Positions 20,031-29,258 of a DNA stretch of 64,000 nucleotides are shown piece by piece. Below the pieces are notes generated by a model. That model was not told where the DNA came from and searched no databases. It saw only the letters and a program-made list of their open reading frames with translations. Positions within the stretch are counted from its first letter, which is position 1. Each line of letters starts with the position of its first letter. Position numbers and translations under genes: made by a program. This DNA is from Aliarcobacter cryaerophilus ATCC 43158 (GTDB lineage Bacteria > Campylobacterota > Campylobacteria > Campylobacterales > Arcobacteraceae), in assembly GCF_003660105.1 (NCBI RefSeq), contig NZ_CP032823.1:124001-188000 (forward strand). The letters run 5' to 3'.

Positions 20031-21520
20031 ACGAAAGTAAAATCCGATTTATATAGTAGTTTCTTTGATTTAAATATTAAAAACTGGATACTATTTTTCT
20101 CTTCATTCAATTCAAAAGCTATATTTTTTATACCACTTATTTCCAGGTAATTTTTTAAAATACTATTCAAATTTTTGCTAGATGTAGATATAAACAATTC
20201 ATATTTTTTTTCTATACTTAGTCTAGATAAAGAGTCTATATTGTATAAAAGTTTTGTAATATTATTTGCAAACTTCAATGAATTATAAGGTAATAAGTTA
20301 TCTATTGGAATTATTTTTTTATACTTAATATTTATTTTTTCTAAATTACTTATGATATTTTCTTCTCTACTAAATGCTGTAATTAATATTTCATCTTTAA
20401 TACTTATATCTTTTTCAGAATGAAATTTATTAATATGTTGATATCTATTTGATAAAGATATATAATTTTGATCAATTATTTTTTTTATATTTTTTTCAAG
20501 ATTAGAATAAATGAGATATCCAACTTCTCCAAATCCATAAATGACTAAATTTTTATTAGATTTAAGCTCTTTCATTGATTTATGAAGAATTTCTAGATTT
20601 ACAAAAAAAATATTTGCTTTTTCATTTATTGGATGTTTTGTTTTATCTTCTTTTTTTAAATAATTTTCAATTAAATTTATATTGTAAGAAGTGTATTTTT
20701 TTAAAATTTCTTTATATACAAAGGTAGTTGGATTATACTCTGAATGAGACTTTATTAGAATCTTTTTTTTAATAAAAGGAGCATTGAATTTCTTTATTAT
20801 TAAGTCCCAAAAAAGATTAAAACTTCTTTTTTGTTCTAAGTTCTCTAAGCTATTTTCTTTAAAAGAAGATTTTAACTTTTGTAAAACTTTTTTTATGGGA
20901 ATATATGCAGAACATTTATATCCATGATTTATAAATAGATTCGCAAAACCCATTTCATAATTTTTAATGATTTGATTTTTATCTTCAAGTATGGTGCAAC
21001 TATTCCAAAAATCTTTATAAACATCACTTTGAATAAGCTTTTGATTTACAACCCAAAAAAAGCTTTCTATATGATAAGTTTGTTTAAAACTATCAGTCAT
21101 ACCCCAAAAATCAACTTTTTTTTTATTCATTTCTTTAAACATTTTTTTAGAATTTACTAAAGGAAAAAATATACTGTCATTTATATGTAAGATACTTTCA
21201 TAATCTTGATAATCTTTTACAAAGCTAAGTCCTGTTTTCCATGATATAAAGTCATAACCTATGTTTTTTCTAATGATACTAGTATGAAGATAATTTTTTA
21301 AGCTATCAAGTTCAAGTAAAGATATATTTTCTGATGTACTTACAAAGACAATATCAAATTTTAGTTTATGTAGTTTTTTAACCATATATTTTACATAATT
21401 TTCAATAACTTGATTTTTATCATAATGTGAAAGTATACAAAGTTTATTATTTTTGTTTGTATTTAGATAATTAGTATATTTTAGAATCAATTTTTCTTCA
21501 CTATTTTTCAATTTAATCAT
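20027..21520 (-). CDS. RgpF-like rhamnan synthesis glycosyltransferase with C-terminal Rossmann-like module
   Basis: A 497-residue protein. The N-terminal two thirds match the rhamnan synthesis F pattern (KNNKLCILSHYDKN, ENYVKYMVKKLHKL, RKNIGYDFISWKTGL, LHINDSIFFPLVN, WGMTDS). A separate segment near residue 320 (NLVIYGFGEVGYLIYSNLEK) looks like the Rossmann-like module also fused to the neighbouring proteins. RgpF-type enzymes work in polysaccharide chain assembly. It contains an A9 run (T9 on plus, 21116-21124) that could slip. It is the last gene of the minus-strand block. Confidence 0.72.
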   Translation of the reverse strand: MIKLKNSEEKLILKYTNYLNTNKNNKLCILSHYDKNQVIENYVKYMVKKLHKLKFDIVFVSTSENISLLELDSLKNYLHTSIIRKNIGYDFISWKTGLSFVKDYQDYESILHINDSIFFPLVNSKKMFKEMNKKKVDFWGMTDSFKQTYHIESFFWVVNQKLIQSDVYKDFWNSCTILEDKNQIIKNYEMGFANLFINHGYKCSAYIPIKKVLQKLKSSFKENSLENLEQKRSFNLFWDLIIKKFNAPFIKKKILIKSHSEYNPTTFVYKEILKKYTSYNINLIENYLKKEDKTKHPINEKANIFFVNLEILHKSMKELKSNKNLVIYGFGEVGYLIYSNLEKNIKKIIDQNYISLSNRYQHINKFHSEKDISIKDEILITAFSREENIISNLEKINIKYKKIIPIDNLLPYNSLKFANNITKLLYNIDSLSRLSIEKKYELFISTSSKNLNSILKNYLEISGIKNIAFELNEEKNSIQFLIFKSKKLLYKSDFTFV

Positions 21521-21544
21521 TTATTTGTTTATTATCCTATATCC

Positions 21545-23554
21545 CTATTTTAAACTAAAATCTTCTCTTATTAATGTTAAATTCGGATTATAAAAAGGAT
21601 CACCTTTTTCTAAAATTTTAGAATATCTTTTTTTTATATATTCAACTTCTCTTTTAAATCTATTCATTTTAAAAGAATTATTATCTTTCCCTCTAGATAT
21701 TGATTCGTAGTGATGTGCTTCACAGTATGGATTAAAAATATTTCTATAACCATTTTCTTGAGCTCTAAGACAAAAATCTACATCATTGAAAGCAACTTCT
21801 AAATTAATTTCATCTAAACCATTTAATTCTTTATAAATTTTAGTTTTTACCATTAAACAAGCAGCAGTTACAGCACTAACATTTTGTACAGAAATTAGTC
21901 TAAAAGAGTATCCAGTAGATTTATAATTATAATACTTATGTGAATGACCAGCACAGCCGTATATTCCAAGTATAACTCCTGCATGTTGAATTCTCTTATT
22001 AGGATAATATAATTTAGCTCCAACACAACCTATTTCTTCTCTTTGAGAATACATCAGCATCTCTTCTATCCAGTTTGAAGAAATTATTTCTATATCATTA
22101 TTTAATAAAATAATATGCTCACCTTCAACATAATTATCAACAGCATAATTATTAATTTTAGAATAGTTAAAAGGAATATTTAACTCATAAAATTTAATTC
22201 TTTTATCTTTTGATTCATATTCACTCATTAAATCAAAAATTCCTTTTTCTAGGCTATTATTGCTTATTCCAATTATTTGAAATTTTTTATAAGTTGTTTT
22301 ATCTAGAATCGAATCTATGCACATTTTTAGTAATTCTGGTTTGTCTTTAAATGGTATTATGATACTAACTAATGGTTGTTTATCTAAAATATATTCTATT
22401 TTATAAATTCCTGGATATTTACCATCTTCCACTTTTGCATTAAGGGATCTTCTTTTTAAAGCTTGTTTTATAACTTCTTTTTCAGAACTTTTAATATTGT
22501 TAAATTTATTTATATCACAGTTTTTATTTTTCCTTGAGTGATAAAGAACTTTTTGAATATGGTGTATTTTTGATGTTTTTTCTATTACTTTTAAATATAA
22601 ATCATATTCAAATGCTCCGTCTAATTCTGAATTATAGCTATTTGTCATATCAATAAATGATTTTTTAATAACAGTTAAATGTTTAATATAGTTGTACGAT
22701 AACAAAGTATCGGGAGAAAAATCTGGTTTAAAATGTGGTTCACAAAAATTATTATCCATATTTATTTTATCTTCATCACTATAAATAAAATCTGCTTTTG
22801 TTTCATTTATAGCTTTTACTACTTCATATAGTGCATTATTTGTAATTTGGTCATGACTGTAAACAATAGAGAAGTATTCACCTGATAATAGTTTACAAGC
22901 TTCATTTAGAGTACTAGATAAGTTTGGCTTTGTTTCTAAATATTTAATTCTTTTACTAGAGATTGATTTTAGATATTCAACTATTTTTTGATTTTTATTT
23001 GTATTACAAATTACACATATTTCCCAGTTTTGATACCATTGATTTTGTATAGAATTAATAGCTAAATTTAACCACTCTATATTTTCATAATAGTTAAATA
23101 ATACAATAGATATTAAAGGTTTTTTTTCAAAATTTAAAATAGTATTATTGATTGATTTTGTAATTGTTTGTTCTATGAATTTATATTTAATATTATAAGT
23201 TATTTCATTGTACGCATATATAGCTTTTATATTAGGATATTTATTAAGTTGAGATTTAATTTCATCTATAAAAGAACTTGTAATTATTACAATAAACTCT
23301 TGATTTTTATTAAATAATATTTCAGGATTATGAATAATATAAGATTCAACCTCTTTTCCATGTTTTTTAATATCATTGTCACATAAATAATCTGGATATA
23401 TATCACATCTTATGAAATCATATAATAATCTTTGAAATAAAATTGAAGTTCCAAAAAATACCAACTTACTATTTTCTTTGTTTTTTAATTTGTAAGAAAT
23501 AATTTCTTTACACTCTTTATTTAAAAGATGAGTGCATTTTTTAAATATTTGCAT
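21545..23554 (-). CDS. GT2 family glycosyltransferase, two catalytic domains plus N-terminal Rossmann-like module
   Basis: A 669-residue protein in three parts. Residues about 30-125 form a Rossmann-like module (KLVFFGTSILFQRLL, CDNDIKKHGKEVESY). A first GT2 domain follows (PLISIVLFNYYENIEWL, ADFIYSDEDKI). A second GT2 domain follows (PLVSIIIPFKDKPELL, GEHIILLNNDIEI, GCVGAKLYYPNKRIQHAGV, FNDVDFCLRAQENGYR). The last is like the C-terminal GT2 domain of large polysaccharide synthases. It overlaps the upstream gene by 14 nt. Part of its N-terminal module is encoded by a direct repeat of DNA in that gene. Sugar specificity is unknown. Confidence 0.82.
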   Translation of the reverse strand: MQIFKKCTHLLNKECKEIISYKLKNKENSKLVFFGTSILFQRLLYDFIRCDIYPDYLCDNDIKKHGKEVESYIIHNPEILFNKNQEFIVIITSSFIDEIKSQLNKYPNIKAIYAYNEITYNIKYKFIEQTITKSINNTILNFEKKPLISIVLFNYYENIEWLNLAINSIQNQWYQNWEICVICNTNKNQKIVEYLKSISSKRIKYLETKPNLSSTLNEACKLLSGEYFSIVYSHDQITNNALYEVVKAINETKADFIYSDEDKINMDNNFCEPHFKPDFSPDTLLSYNYIKHLTVIKKSFIDMTNSYNSELDGAFEYDLYLKVIEKTSKIHHIQKVLYHSRKNKNCDINKFNNIKSSEKEVIKQALKRRSLNAKVEDGKYPGIYKIEYILDKQPLVSIIIPFKDKPELLKMCIDSILDKTTYKKFQIIGISNNSLEKGIFDLMSEYESKDKRIKFYELNIPFNYSKINNYAVDNYVEGEHIILLNNDIEIISSNWIEEMLMYSQREEIGCVGAKLYYPNKRIQHAGVILGIYGCAGHSHKYYNYKSTGYSFRLISVQNVSAVTAACLMVKTKIYKELNGLDEINLEVAFNDVDFCLRAQENGYRNIFNPYCEAHHYESISRGKDNNSFKMNRFKREVEYIKKRYSKILEKGDPFYNPNLTLIREDFSLK
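23200..23411. repeat. Direct repeat, copy A (within 669-aa GT gene)
   Basis: This stretch of about 212 bp matches 23594-23805 at a constant offset of 394 bp with no gap. Most bases are identical by eye, for example TATATTAGGATATTTATT and several further long stretches; only scattered substitutions occur. It encodes part of the Rossmann-like module at the N-terminus of the downstream glycosyltransferase. Confidence 0.9.
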
Positions 23555-24587
23555 CTATTTTTCCAAATTTGGATTCTGTTTGTAATTTATAGCTTATTTC
23601 ATTGTATGAATATACTGCTTTTATATTAGGATATTTATTAAGTTGAGATTTAATTTCATCTATAAAAGAACTTGTAATTATTACAATAAACTCTTCATTT
23701 TTATTAAATAATATTTCAGGATTATAAATAATATAAGATTCAACTTCTTTCCCATGTTTATTAATATCATTGTCACAGATATAATTTGGAAATACATTAC
23801 ATCTTGAGAATTCATTTAAGATATTATTAAATAAATTTGAAACACCAAAAAAAACTAATTTATTTTTTAAATTATTTTGTATAGCTATTGAATTTTTATT
23901 TTTTGCAGATACATAAAATTTATTAGATAAATTATGTTTCTTTAATACTATATTTTGGCTAATAATATAAGATGATTTTTTAGATGTAATTCCTTCATCT
24001 AAATAATATTTTATGATTCCAGTTTCTTTAACATAAATACCTTGATGTCCTTTAAGAGCAATTGTAAGCCATAAGTCCCAATCTTGAAATCTTTTAATAT
24101 CAGGATCAAAATATGGGAAAAATTCTTTCTTTACCAACGAACAAGTATCAATATAATTTTTAAATATTAATTCTTCTAAAGAGAATTCTTTACTTTTATG
24201 ATAGTAGTTTTTACCAATTGGATGAGTTTCTGGATCCATTACTATAGCTTGATAATCAGTATATGCAAAAGCATATTTTTGATTATATTCAAGAGTTTTA
24301 TACAATATTTTTAAATGATTAGCCGGCATTATCACATCATCATCACATATAAATAAATATTTCTGAGTTGCTTGTCTTGCCCCTTTATTTCTTTTTTCTT
24401 GATTTGATAAATCTTCATCATCTATAATAATAATTTCTGCTGGATTATTAGCTTCTATAGATGGTAAAACAAATGCATTTACAAATTCTAGTCTTGATTT
24501 TATAACAACTAATACAACACTAACTGGTATAGCTTTTTTATTATTTAATATCTTCTCTTTATCTCTTTTTAACCAATCAAAGTACAT
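23541..24587 (-). CDS. GT2 family glycosyltransferase with C-terminal Rossmann-like module
   Basis: A 348-residue protein. The N-terminal 210 residues form a GT2 domain: IPVSVVLVVIKSRLEFVNAF, IIIDDEDLSNQEKRNKGARQA, the FICDDDVIMPANHLK DxD region, and FQDWDLWLTIALKG. Residues about 235-335 carry the Rossmann-like module (KLVFFGVSNLFNNIL, CDNDINKHGKEVESY) that is nearly repeated at the N-terminus of the next protein. The fusion orders differ (GT2-module here, module-GT2-GT2 there). It lies 9 nt after the ugd start-side gene in the same operon. Donor and acceptor are unknown. Confidence 0.8.
   Translation of the reverse strand: MYFDWLKRDKEKILNNKKAIPVSVVLVVIKSRLEFVNAFVLPSIEANNPAEIIIIDDEDLSNQEKRNKGARQATQKYLFICDDDVIMPANHLKILYKTLEYNQKYAFAYTDYQAIVMDPETHPIGKNYYHKSKEFSLEELIFKNYIDTCSLVKKEFFPYFDPDIKRFQDWDLWLTIALKGHQGIYVKETGIIKYYLDEGITSKKSSYIISQNIVLKKHNLSNKFYVSAKNKNSIAIQNNLKNKLVFFGVSNLFNNILNEFSRCNVFPNYICDNDINKHGKEVESYIIYNPEILFNKNEEFIVIITSSFIDEIKSQLNKYPNIKAVYSYNEISYKLQTESKFGKIDANI
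23594..23805. repeat. Direct repeat, copy B (within 348-aa GT gene)
   Basis: The partner of 23200-23411, gapless at an offset of 394 bp. It encodes the equivalent part of the C-terminal module of the upstream glycosyltransferase. Tandem arrangement and near-identity suggest a recent duplication or ongoing gene conversion. Confidence 0.9.
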
Positions 24588-24596
24588 AGTTATTAC

Positions 24597-25766
24597 CTAA
24601 TCATCATTTCTAAATATATCTCTAGTATAGACTTTTTCTTTTACATCCATGATAGAGTCACTTAATCTATTTGCCAGTATCACATCACTTATAGCTTTGA
24701 ATTCAACAATATTTTTAATAACTCTTGAGTTAAAAAAACTATCTTCTTTTAGAACTGGTTCATAAATTACTACTTCTATACCTTTTGCTTTTATTCTTTT
24801 CATTATTCCTTGTATTGCAGAGCTTCTAAAATTATCACTTCCACTTTTCATTACAAGTCTATATATACCTACAACCTTAGGATTTCTTTTTATAATACTA
24901 TCTGCTATAAAATCTTTTCTTGTTGAATTTGATTTTACAATAGCTTCTATTAAATTACTTGGTACTTCACTATAATTTGCTAAAAGTTGTTTTGTATCTT
25001 TAGGTAAGCAGTATCCACCATATCCAAAGCTTGGATTATTATAGTGTGTTCCAATTCTAGGATCTAGACCTACACCATCAATTATCTGTTTAGTATCAAG
25101 ATTATGTGTTTGAGCATAAGAGTCAAGTTCATTAAAGTATGCAACTCTCATAGCAAGGTAAGTATTTGAAAATAGTTTTATAGCTTCTGCTTCAGTTGAG
25201 TTTGTAAATAAAATTGGAATATCTTTTTTAATAGCACCAGCAGATAGTAGTGAAGCAAAAAGTTCAGCTCTTTTACTTTGTTCACCTACAATTATTCTAC
25301 TTGGGTACAAATTATCATATAAAGCTTTTCCTTCTCTTAAAAACTCAGGTGAAAAGATTATATTATTAGTATTGAATTTCTCTTTTAGACTTTTTGTATA
25401 TCCAACTGGAACTGTACTTTTTATAATCATAGTTGAATTTGGGTTTATCTCTAGCACATCTTTTATAACAGCTTCAACACTTTTAGTATTAAAATAGTTA
25501 GTTTCTGCATCATAATCTGTTGGAGTTGCTATTATTATAAAATCAGCATCTTTATAAGCTTCATTTTTATCTAAAGTAGCTTTAAAATTTAAAGTATCTT
25601 TTTGAAGATATACACTGATATCTTTATCTTCTATAGGAGATATTTTATTATTTATCATTTCTACTTTTTGTGGAATTATATCAAGAGCTATTACTTCATT
25701 ATGTTGAGCTAGTAATAGTCCATTTGATAGTCCTACGTAACCAGTACCTGCTATTGCGATTTTCAT
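24597..25766 (-). CDS. ugd: UDP-glucose 6-dehydrogenase family protein
   Basis: A nucleotide-sugar dehydrogenase of 389 residues. It has the NAD-binding [14 protein letters not shown] at 8-21, [14 protein letters not shown] (139-152), and the catalytic-cysteine motif [10 protein letters not shown] with Cys253. The length and spacing match short Ugd proteins (about 388 residues), which oxidise UDP-glucose to UDP-glucuronate for capsule or LPS synthesis; UDP-GlcNAc-type dehydrogenases are usually longer. It sits in the minus-strand glycan block between glycosyltransferases and two methyltransferases. UDP-glucuronate or a derivative may be a donor in this block. Confidence 0.88.
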   Translation of the reverse strand: MKIAIAGTGYVGLSNGLLLAQHNEVIALDIIPQKVEMINNKISPIEDKDISVYLQKDTLNFKATLDKNEAYKDADFIIIATPTDYDAETNYFNTKSVEAVIKDVLEINPNSTMIIKSTVPVGYTKSLKEKFNTNNIIFSPEFLREGKALYDNLYPSRIIVGEQSKRAELFASLLSAGAIKKDIPILFTNSTEAEAIKLFSNTYLAMRVAYFNELDSYAQTHNLDTKQIIDGVGLDPRIGTHYNNPSFGYGGYCLPKDTKQLLANYSEVPSNLIEAIVKSNSTRKDFIADSIIKRNPKVVGIYRLVMKSGSDNFRSSAIQGIMKRIKAKGIEVVIYEPVLKEDSFFNSRVIKNIVEFKAISDVILANRLSDSIMDVKEKVYTRDIFRNDD

Positions 25767-25767
25767 A

Positions 25768-26436
25768 TTATTGTTTTTTTGTACAAAAGTAAATTTCGCC
25801 AGCTGCTTTAGTAATTCCCATAAATTCTATTTCTTCAGGATTTAAAAAATCTTCTGGATAAATAACTTCAACTTTCCAATCACTTTCTGTTAGTCTATCT
25901 ATATAATCAAATCCATAATTTCTTACATGTTCAGGGTGCCCATAATGCTTAATTCTCTCTTTTGAATCTGTTATTGAGAAGTCTTCTTCTGTAGGACCTT
26001 TTGTCATAATTGGTACTAATAAAATAGCCCACCCATCTTTTTTTAATACTCTGTTTAACTCTTTCATAGCCTTTTTATCATCTATAATATGTTCAAGTAC
26101 ATGAGAACAATAAATATAATCAAAAGATTCTTCTATATATTCTATATTTGTAATATCCATGTTGATTTTTGCATTTTTATCATATAAATCTGCTGTTAAA
26201 TAATTTTCTTTAAATAAATTTGTAAATTTTTGCATAAATATTTTTTCAGGAGCTATATGCAATAAGTTTTTATTTGTGATATCTTTATTTACAATTTTAT
26301 CTTTTATTACTAACCAACTTAATCTATGCCTTTCTAATGAACCACAATTTGGACATAAGGCATCTTCCCTTGGTTTTAATCCAAAAGAATTAAATTTTTC
26401 ATGATAAGTTTCACATATTGGGCAATATCTTGACAT
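25768..26436 (-). CDS. SAM-dependent methyltransferase with N-terminal zinc-ribbon-like motif
   Basis: A 222-residue class I methyltransferase. The N-terminus has two Cys pairs (C5, C8 and C28, C31: CPIC and CPNC) like a small zinc ribbon. The core is a type 11 methyltransferase with [30 protein letters not shown] and [18 protein letters not shown]. It probably methylates a sugar or lipid-linked glycan, given the neighbours. It follows another methyltransferase by 14 nt; the two are not close copies. Confidence 0.82.
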   Translation of the reverse strand: MSRYCPICETYHEKFNSFGLKPREDALCPNCGSLERHRLSWLVIKDKIVNKDITNKNLLHIAPEKIFMQKFTNLFKENYLTADLYDKNAKINMDITNIEYIEESFDYIYCSHVLEHIIDDKKAMKELNRVLKKDGWAILLVPIMTKGPTEEDFSITDSKERIKHYGHPEHVRNYGFDYIDRLTESDWKVEVIYPEDFLNPEEIEFMGITKAAGEIYFCTKKQ

Positions 26437-26450
26437 TTTTTCTCCTAAAT

Positions 26451-27143
26451 TTATTTTTTAGCTATCACAAAATAACCAGCACTTTCATTTGACCAACCTC
26501 TATGTTTTGAATCAAGCCAAGGAGCGACTTTTTGTGCAGCATACCAAAATGGTATCAAACAAGCTTTTGTGATTTTTTTTCTTATATTTGAACTTTTTAT
26601 CCATCTTAAACTAAAATAGTTCATTTTTAAAAACCACATAGTGAAAAATCCTGTAGTTGGTTGAATATGAATATCTTTATATCCTGCTTTTTCAAACATA
26701 TATTTTAAACCATAAGGTGTATATCTAAAATAATCATAAGGTGCTTCATGAATCCACCACATCCAAGGAACTTGTAAAATTATAGTTCCATCTTTTTTTA
26801 AGATTCTGTAGCTTTCATTTAAAAATATTTGAGGTTCACAAAGATGTTCCATCACAGAAAGTGAAATTATTGTATCTGCAAAGTCATTTTCTAATTCAAT
26901 TTTCTTATTTAAATCAGAAATAATATCTGCTTTTGAGTTATGTAAAGTATTTGTCCAATCAACACCGATATATTCATTAGCATATTGTAAAAAGAAATCT
27001 TTGTATGGAGCAGTGCCACAACCTAAATCAACCAATATTCCTTTATAATGTTTTGAGTACTCTAAAAGCCATTTGTCAGCATTATCATATATAAGCCAAT
27101 TGTATGGTTTTCTATTATTATGAAGTTTACTTGGTTTTTGCAT
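26451..27143 (-). CDS. SAM-dependent methyltransferase (type 11)
   Basis: A 230-residue class I methyltransferase with the SAM motif DLGCGTAPY at 39-46, YIGVDWTNT, DTIISLSVMEHL and ILKKDGTIILQVPWMWW. A Trp/Tyr-rich C-terminal half (APYDYFRYTPYGLKYMFEKAG) is common in O-antigen and capsule methyltransferases. It abuts the aminotransferase upstream with no gap. The likely role is O- or N-methylation of a glycan, but the acceptor is unknown. Confidence 0.83.
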   Translation of the reverse strand: MQKPSKLHNNRKPYNWLIYDNADKWLLEYSKHYKGILVDLGCGTAPYKDFFLQYANEYIGVDWTNTLHNSKADIISDLNKKIELENDFADTIISLSVMEHLCEPQIFLNESYRILKKDGTIILQVPWMWWIHEAPYDYFRYTPYGLKYMFEKAGYKDIHIQPTTGFFTMWFLKMNYFSLRWIKSSNIRKKITKACLIPFWYAAQKVAPWLDSKHRGWSNESAGYFVIAKK

Positions 27144-28277
27144 TTATACTCCAAAAAATTTATAAATAATATTAATAATATGTTTTATATCTTTATCTTC
27201 TAATTTATAATACATAGGTAATCTAATCAATTTTTCACTCTCTTTTGTCGTATAAATATCTTTTCCAACGAATTTACTAAATTTTAATCCAGCTTCAGAA
27301 CTATGAAGCGGTATATAATGAAATACAGCATAAATTCTATTTTCTTTTAAATAATCTAATAAAGCTGTTCTTTCTTCCAAATCTTTTACTTTAATATAAA
27401 ACATATGAGCATTTTGTACACATTCATTTGGAATTTTTGGAAGCTCTATAAAACCTCTGTTTTCAATCTCTTTTAATTCATCATAATATTTTTGCCAACT
27501 ATTTAATCTATTTTGATTTATCTCATCAGCTTTCTCAAGATTTCCCCAAAGATATGCTGCACTTACATCATTCATAAGATAGCTACTACCCACATCTACC
27601 CAAGAGTATTTATCTACCATACCTCTAAAAAATAGACTTCTATTTGTACCTTTTTCTCTTATGATTTCAGCTTTTTCTTTAAACTTTTCATCATTTATGA
27701 TAAGTAGTCCACCTTCTCCAGCACTTGTATAGTTTTTTGTTTCATGAAAACTAAAAGCTCCAAGATGTCCAATAGTCCCAAGAGCTTTACCTTTATATGT
27801 ACTCATCATACCTTGTGCTGCATCTTCTACTACAAAAAGATTGTATCTTTTTGCTATATCGATAATTGTATCCATCTCACAAGCAACTCCTGCATAATGA
27901 ACTGGAACTATAACTTTTGTTTTAGAAGTAATTGCTTTTTCAATTTTTGTCTCATCTATATTCATAGTATCAGGTCTTATATCTACAAAAACTATTTTTG
28001 CACATCGAAGAACAAAAGCATTTGCAGTAGATACAAAAGTATATGAAGGCATAATCACTTCATCTCCTTCTTTTATATCTAGTAAAATTGCAGCCATTTC
28101 AAGAGCATGAGTACAAGAAGTGGTTAAAAGAGCTTTTTTGCATCTAAGATTTTCTTCAAACCATTTATGACATTTTTTTGTAAATAAATTATCACCACTT
28201 ATGCTAAAAGTTTCCATTGATTCCTTAATATACTTCAATTCATTACCTGCTACACAAGCTTTTGAAAATCTAATCAT
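27144..28277 (-). CDS. DegT/DnrJ aminotransferase, WecE/RffA-like
   Basis: A 377-residue PLP-dependent sugar aminotransferase. Motifs are LTTSCTHALEMAA, MPSYTFVSTANAFV, VEDAAQGMMSTYKG and the PLP lysine in FHETKNYTSAGEGG (Lys181), followed by REKGTNRSLFFRG. The last two are hallmarks of WecE, which makes TDP-4-amino-4,6-dideoxygalactose for enterobacterial common antigen. A WecF-like transferase is encoded in the same block, but RmlA/RmlB-like enzymes for the TDP-4-keto-6-deoxyglucose substrate are not in this window. The gene name is a family match, not proof of substrate. Confidence 0.87.
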   Translation of the reverse strand: MIRFSKACVAGNELKYIKESMETFSISGDNLFTKKCHKWFEENLRCKKALLTTSCTHALEMAAILLDIKEGDEVIMPSYTFVSTANAFVLRCAKIVFVDIRPDTMNIDETKIEKAITSKTKVIVPVHYAGVACEMDTIIDIAKRYNLFVVEDAAQGMMSTYKGKALGTIGHLGAFSFHETKNYTSAGEGGLLIINDEKFKEKAEIIREKGTNRSLFFRGMVDKYSWVDVGSSYLMNDVSAAYLWGNLEKADEINQNRLNSWQKYYDELKEIENRGFIELPKIPNECVQNAHMFYIKVKDLEERTALLDYLKENRIYAVFHYIPLHSSEAGLKFSKFVGKDIYTTKESEKLIRLPMYYKLEDKDIKHIINIIYKFFGV

Positions 28278-28289
28278 TTTTTTATTCCT

Positions 28290-29258
28290 TTACAAAAGAT
28301 CGCTGGGAACAAGTTCTTGCATCATATCAGAGTATCCTCTACCTTCTTCTGGCCATCTAGTATGAATCCAATCGGGGCATTGTTTACAAAAATCAAATCC
28401 TTTATAATTATTTGATAAATGAGCCTCTCTTAAACTATTCATAAATTCACCTTGCCAAGCTTCTTTTATAGTAGTTTTTGAAAAGTGTATAAAATGTGAC
28501 TTATTCATCCAATCTGTTGGACAATAAGATAAGTCACCCTCAGGGGTAATTGTTAATCTTTCCCAAGGATATAAGCAAGGTTTTCTCTTTATAGTTTTAA
28601 AGCCTTCTTCCATTTTAGATTTAATTCCATCTTTTGCACCACCAGCAGAGTGAAGTCTTCTTATTACTACAAAATCTGCTCCTGCATTTTTCCAAAAATC
28701 TTCAAAATTTTTTGTTTCATGTATATTTAATGGTTGTTCGACAAAACTTACAACAAGTTTTGCATCATAACCACCTTCTTTTATTAATTTTATTAGGTTT
28801 AAAACATTTGGTCTAACTTTACTTAAATCACCTTTTACTCTTACTTTTGAATAAGTTTCATTACTATATGCATCCAAACTAATATCAAAAACATTTACTC
28901 CTGCATCTAGAAGTTTTTTAGATTTTTTATCTGTAAGTAAAACACCATTTGTTGTTACATTTATTCTTGTTTTACTGTATTTACCTGCATACTGTATCAT
29001 TTCATCAAATTTTGGGTGAATAAGAGTCTCTCCATTTGCTGTATATCTTATATATTGACAAATTCCTAATCCATCTGTTGCTATTTCATCAATAAGTTTT
29101 TTATGAAGTTCTATGTCTAAATTTGAACCACTATAAGCATCTGTTTTGATAAAACTTGGATGAGGACAATGTATACATGCAAGATTACAAAACTGAGTGC
29201 TATCTACAATAATTTGTGATGGAAATTCACTACTTAAGTGTTTTTGAAAACCATACAT
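28290..29258 (-). CDS. Radical SAM protein with SPASM-type C-terminus
   Basis: A 322-residue radical SAM enzyme. The cluster motif is CNLACIHC (C24, C28, C31), followed by NGETLIHPKFDEMI and NVTTNGVLL. The C-terminal domain has extra cysteines (KPCLYPW, LSYCPTDW, FDFCKQCPDW) placed like a SPASM auxiliary cluster domain. Such enzymes modify peptides or sugars, for example by epimerisation or C-N/C-C bond formation. Next to it is a second radical SAM gene sharing a 1-nt junction. The place in a glycan block suggests sugar chemistry, but no substrate can be read. Confidence 0.83.
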   Translation of the reverse strand: MYGFQKHLSSEFPSQIIVDSTQFCNLACIHCPHPSFIKTDAYSGSNLDIELHKKLIDEIATDGLGICQYIRYTANGETLIHPKFDEMIQYAGKYSKTRINVTTNGVLLTDKKSKKLLDAGVNVFDISLDAYSNETYSKVRVKGDLSKVRPNVLNLIKLIKEGGYDAKLVVSFVEQPLNIHETKNFEDFWKNAGADFVVIRRLHSAGGAKDGIKSKMEEGFKTIKRKPCLYPWERLTITPEGDLSYCPTDWMNKSHFIHFSKTTIKEAWQGEFMNSLREAHLSNNYKGFDFCKQCPDWIHTRWPEEGRGYSDMMQELVPSDLL

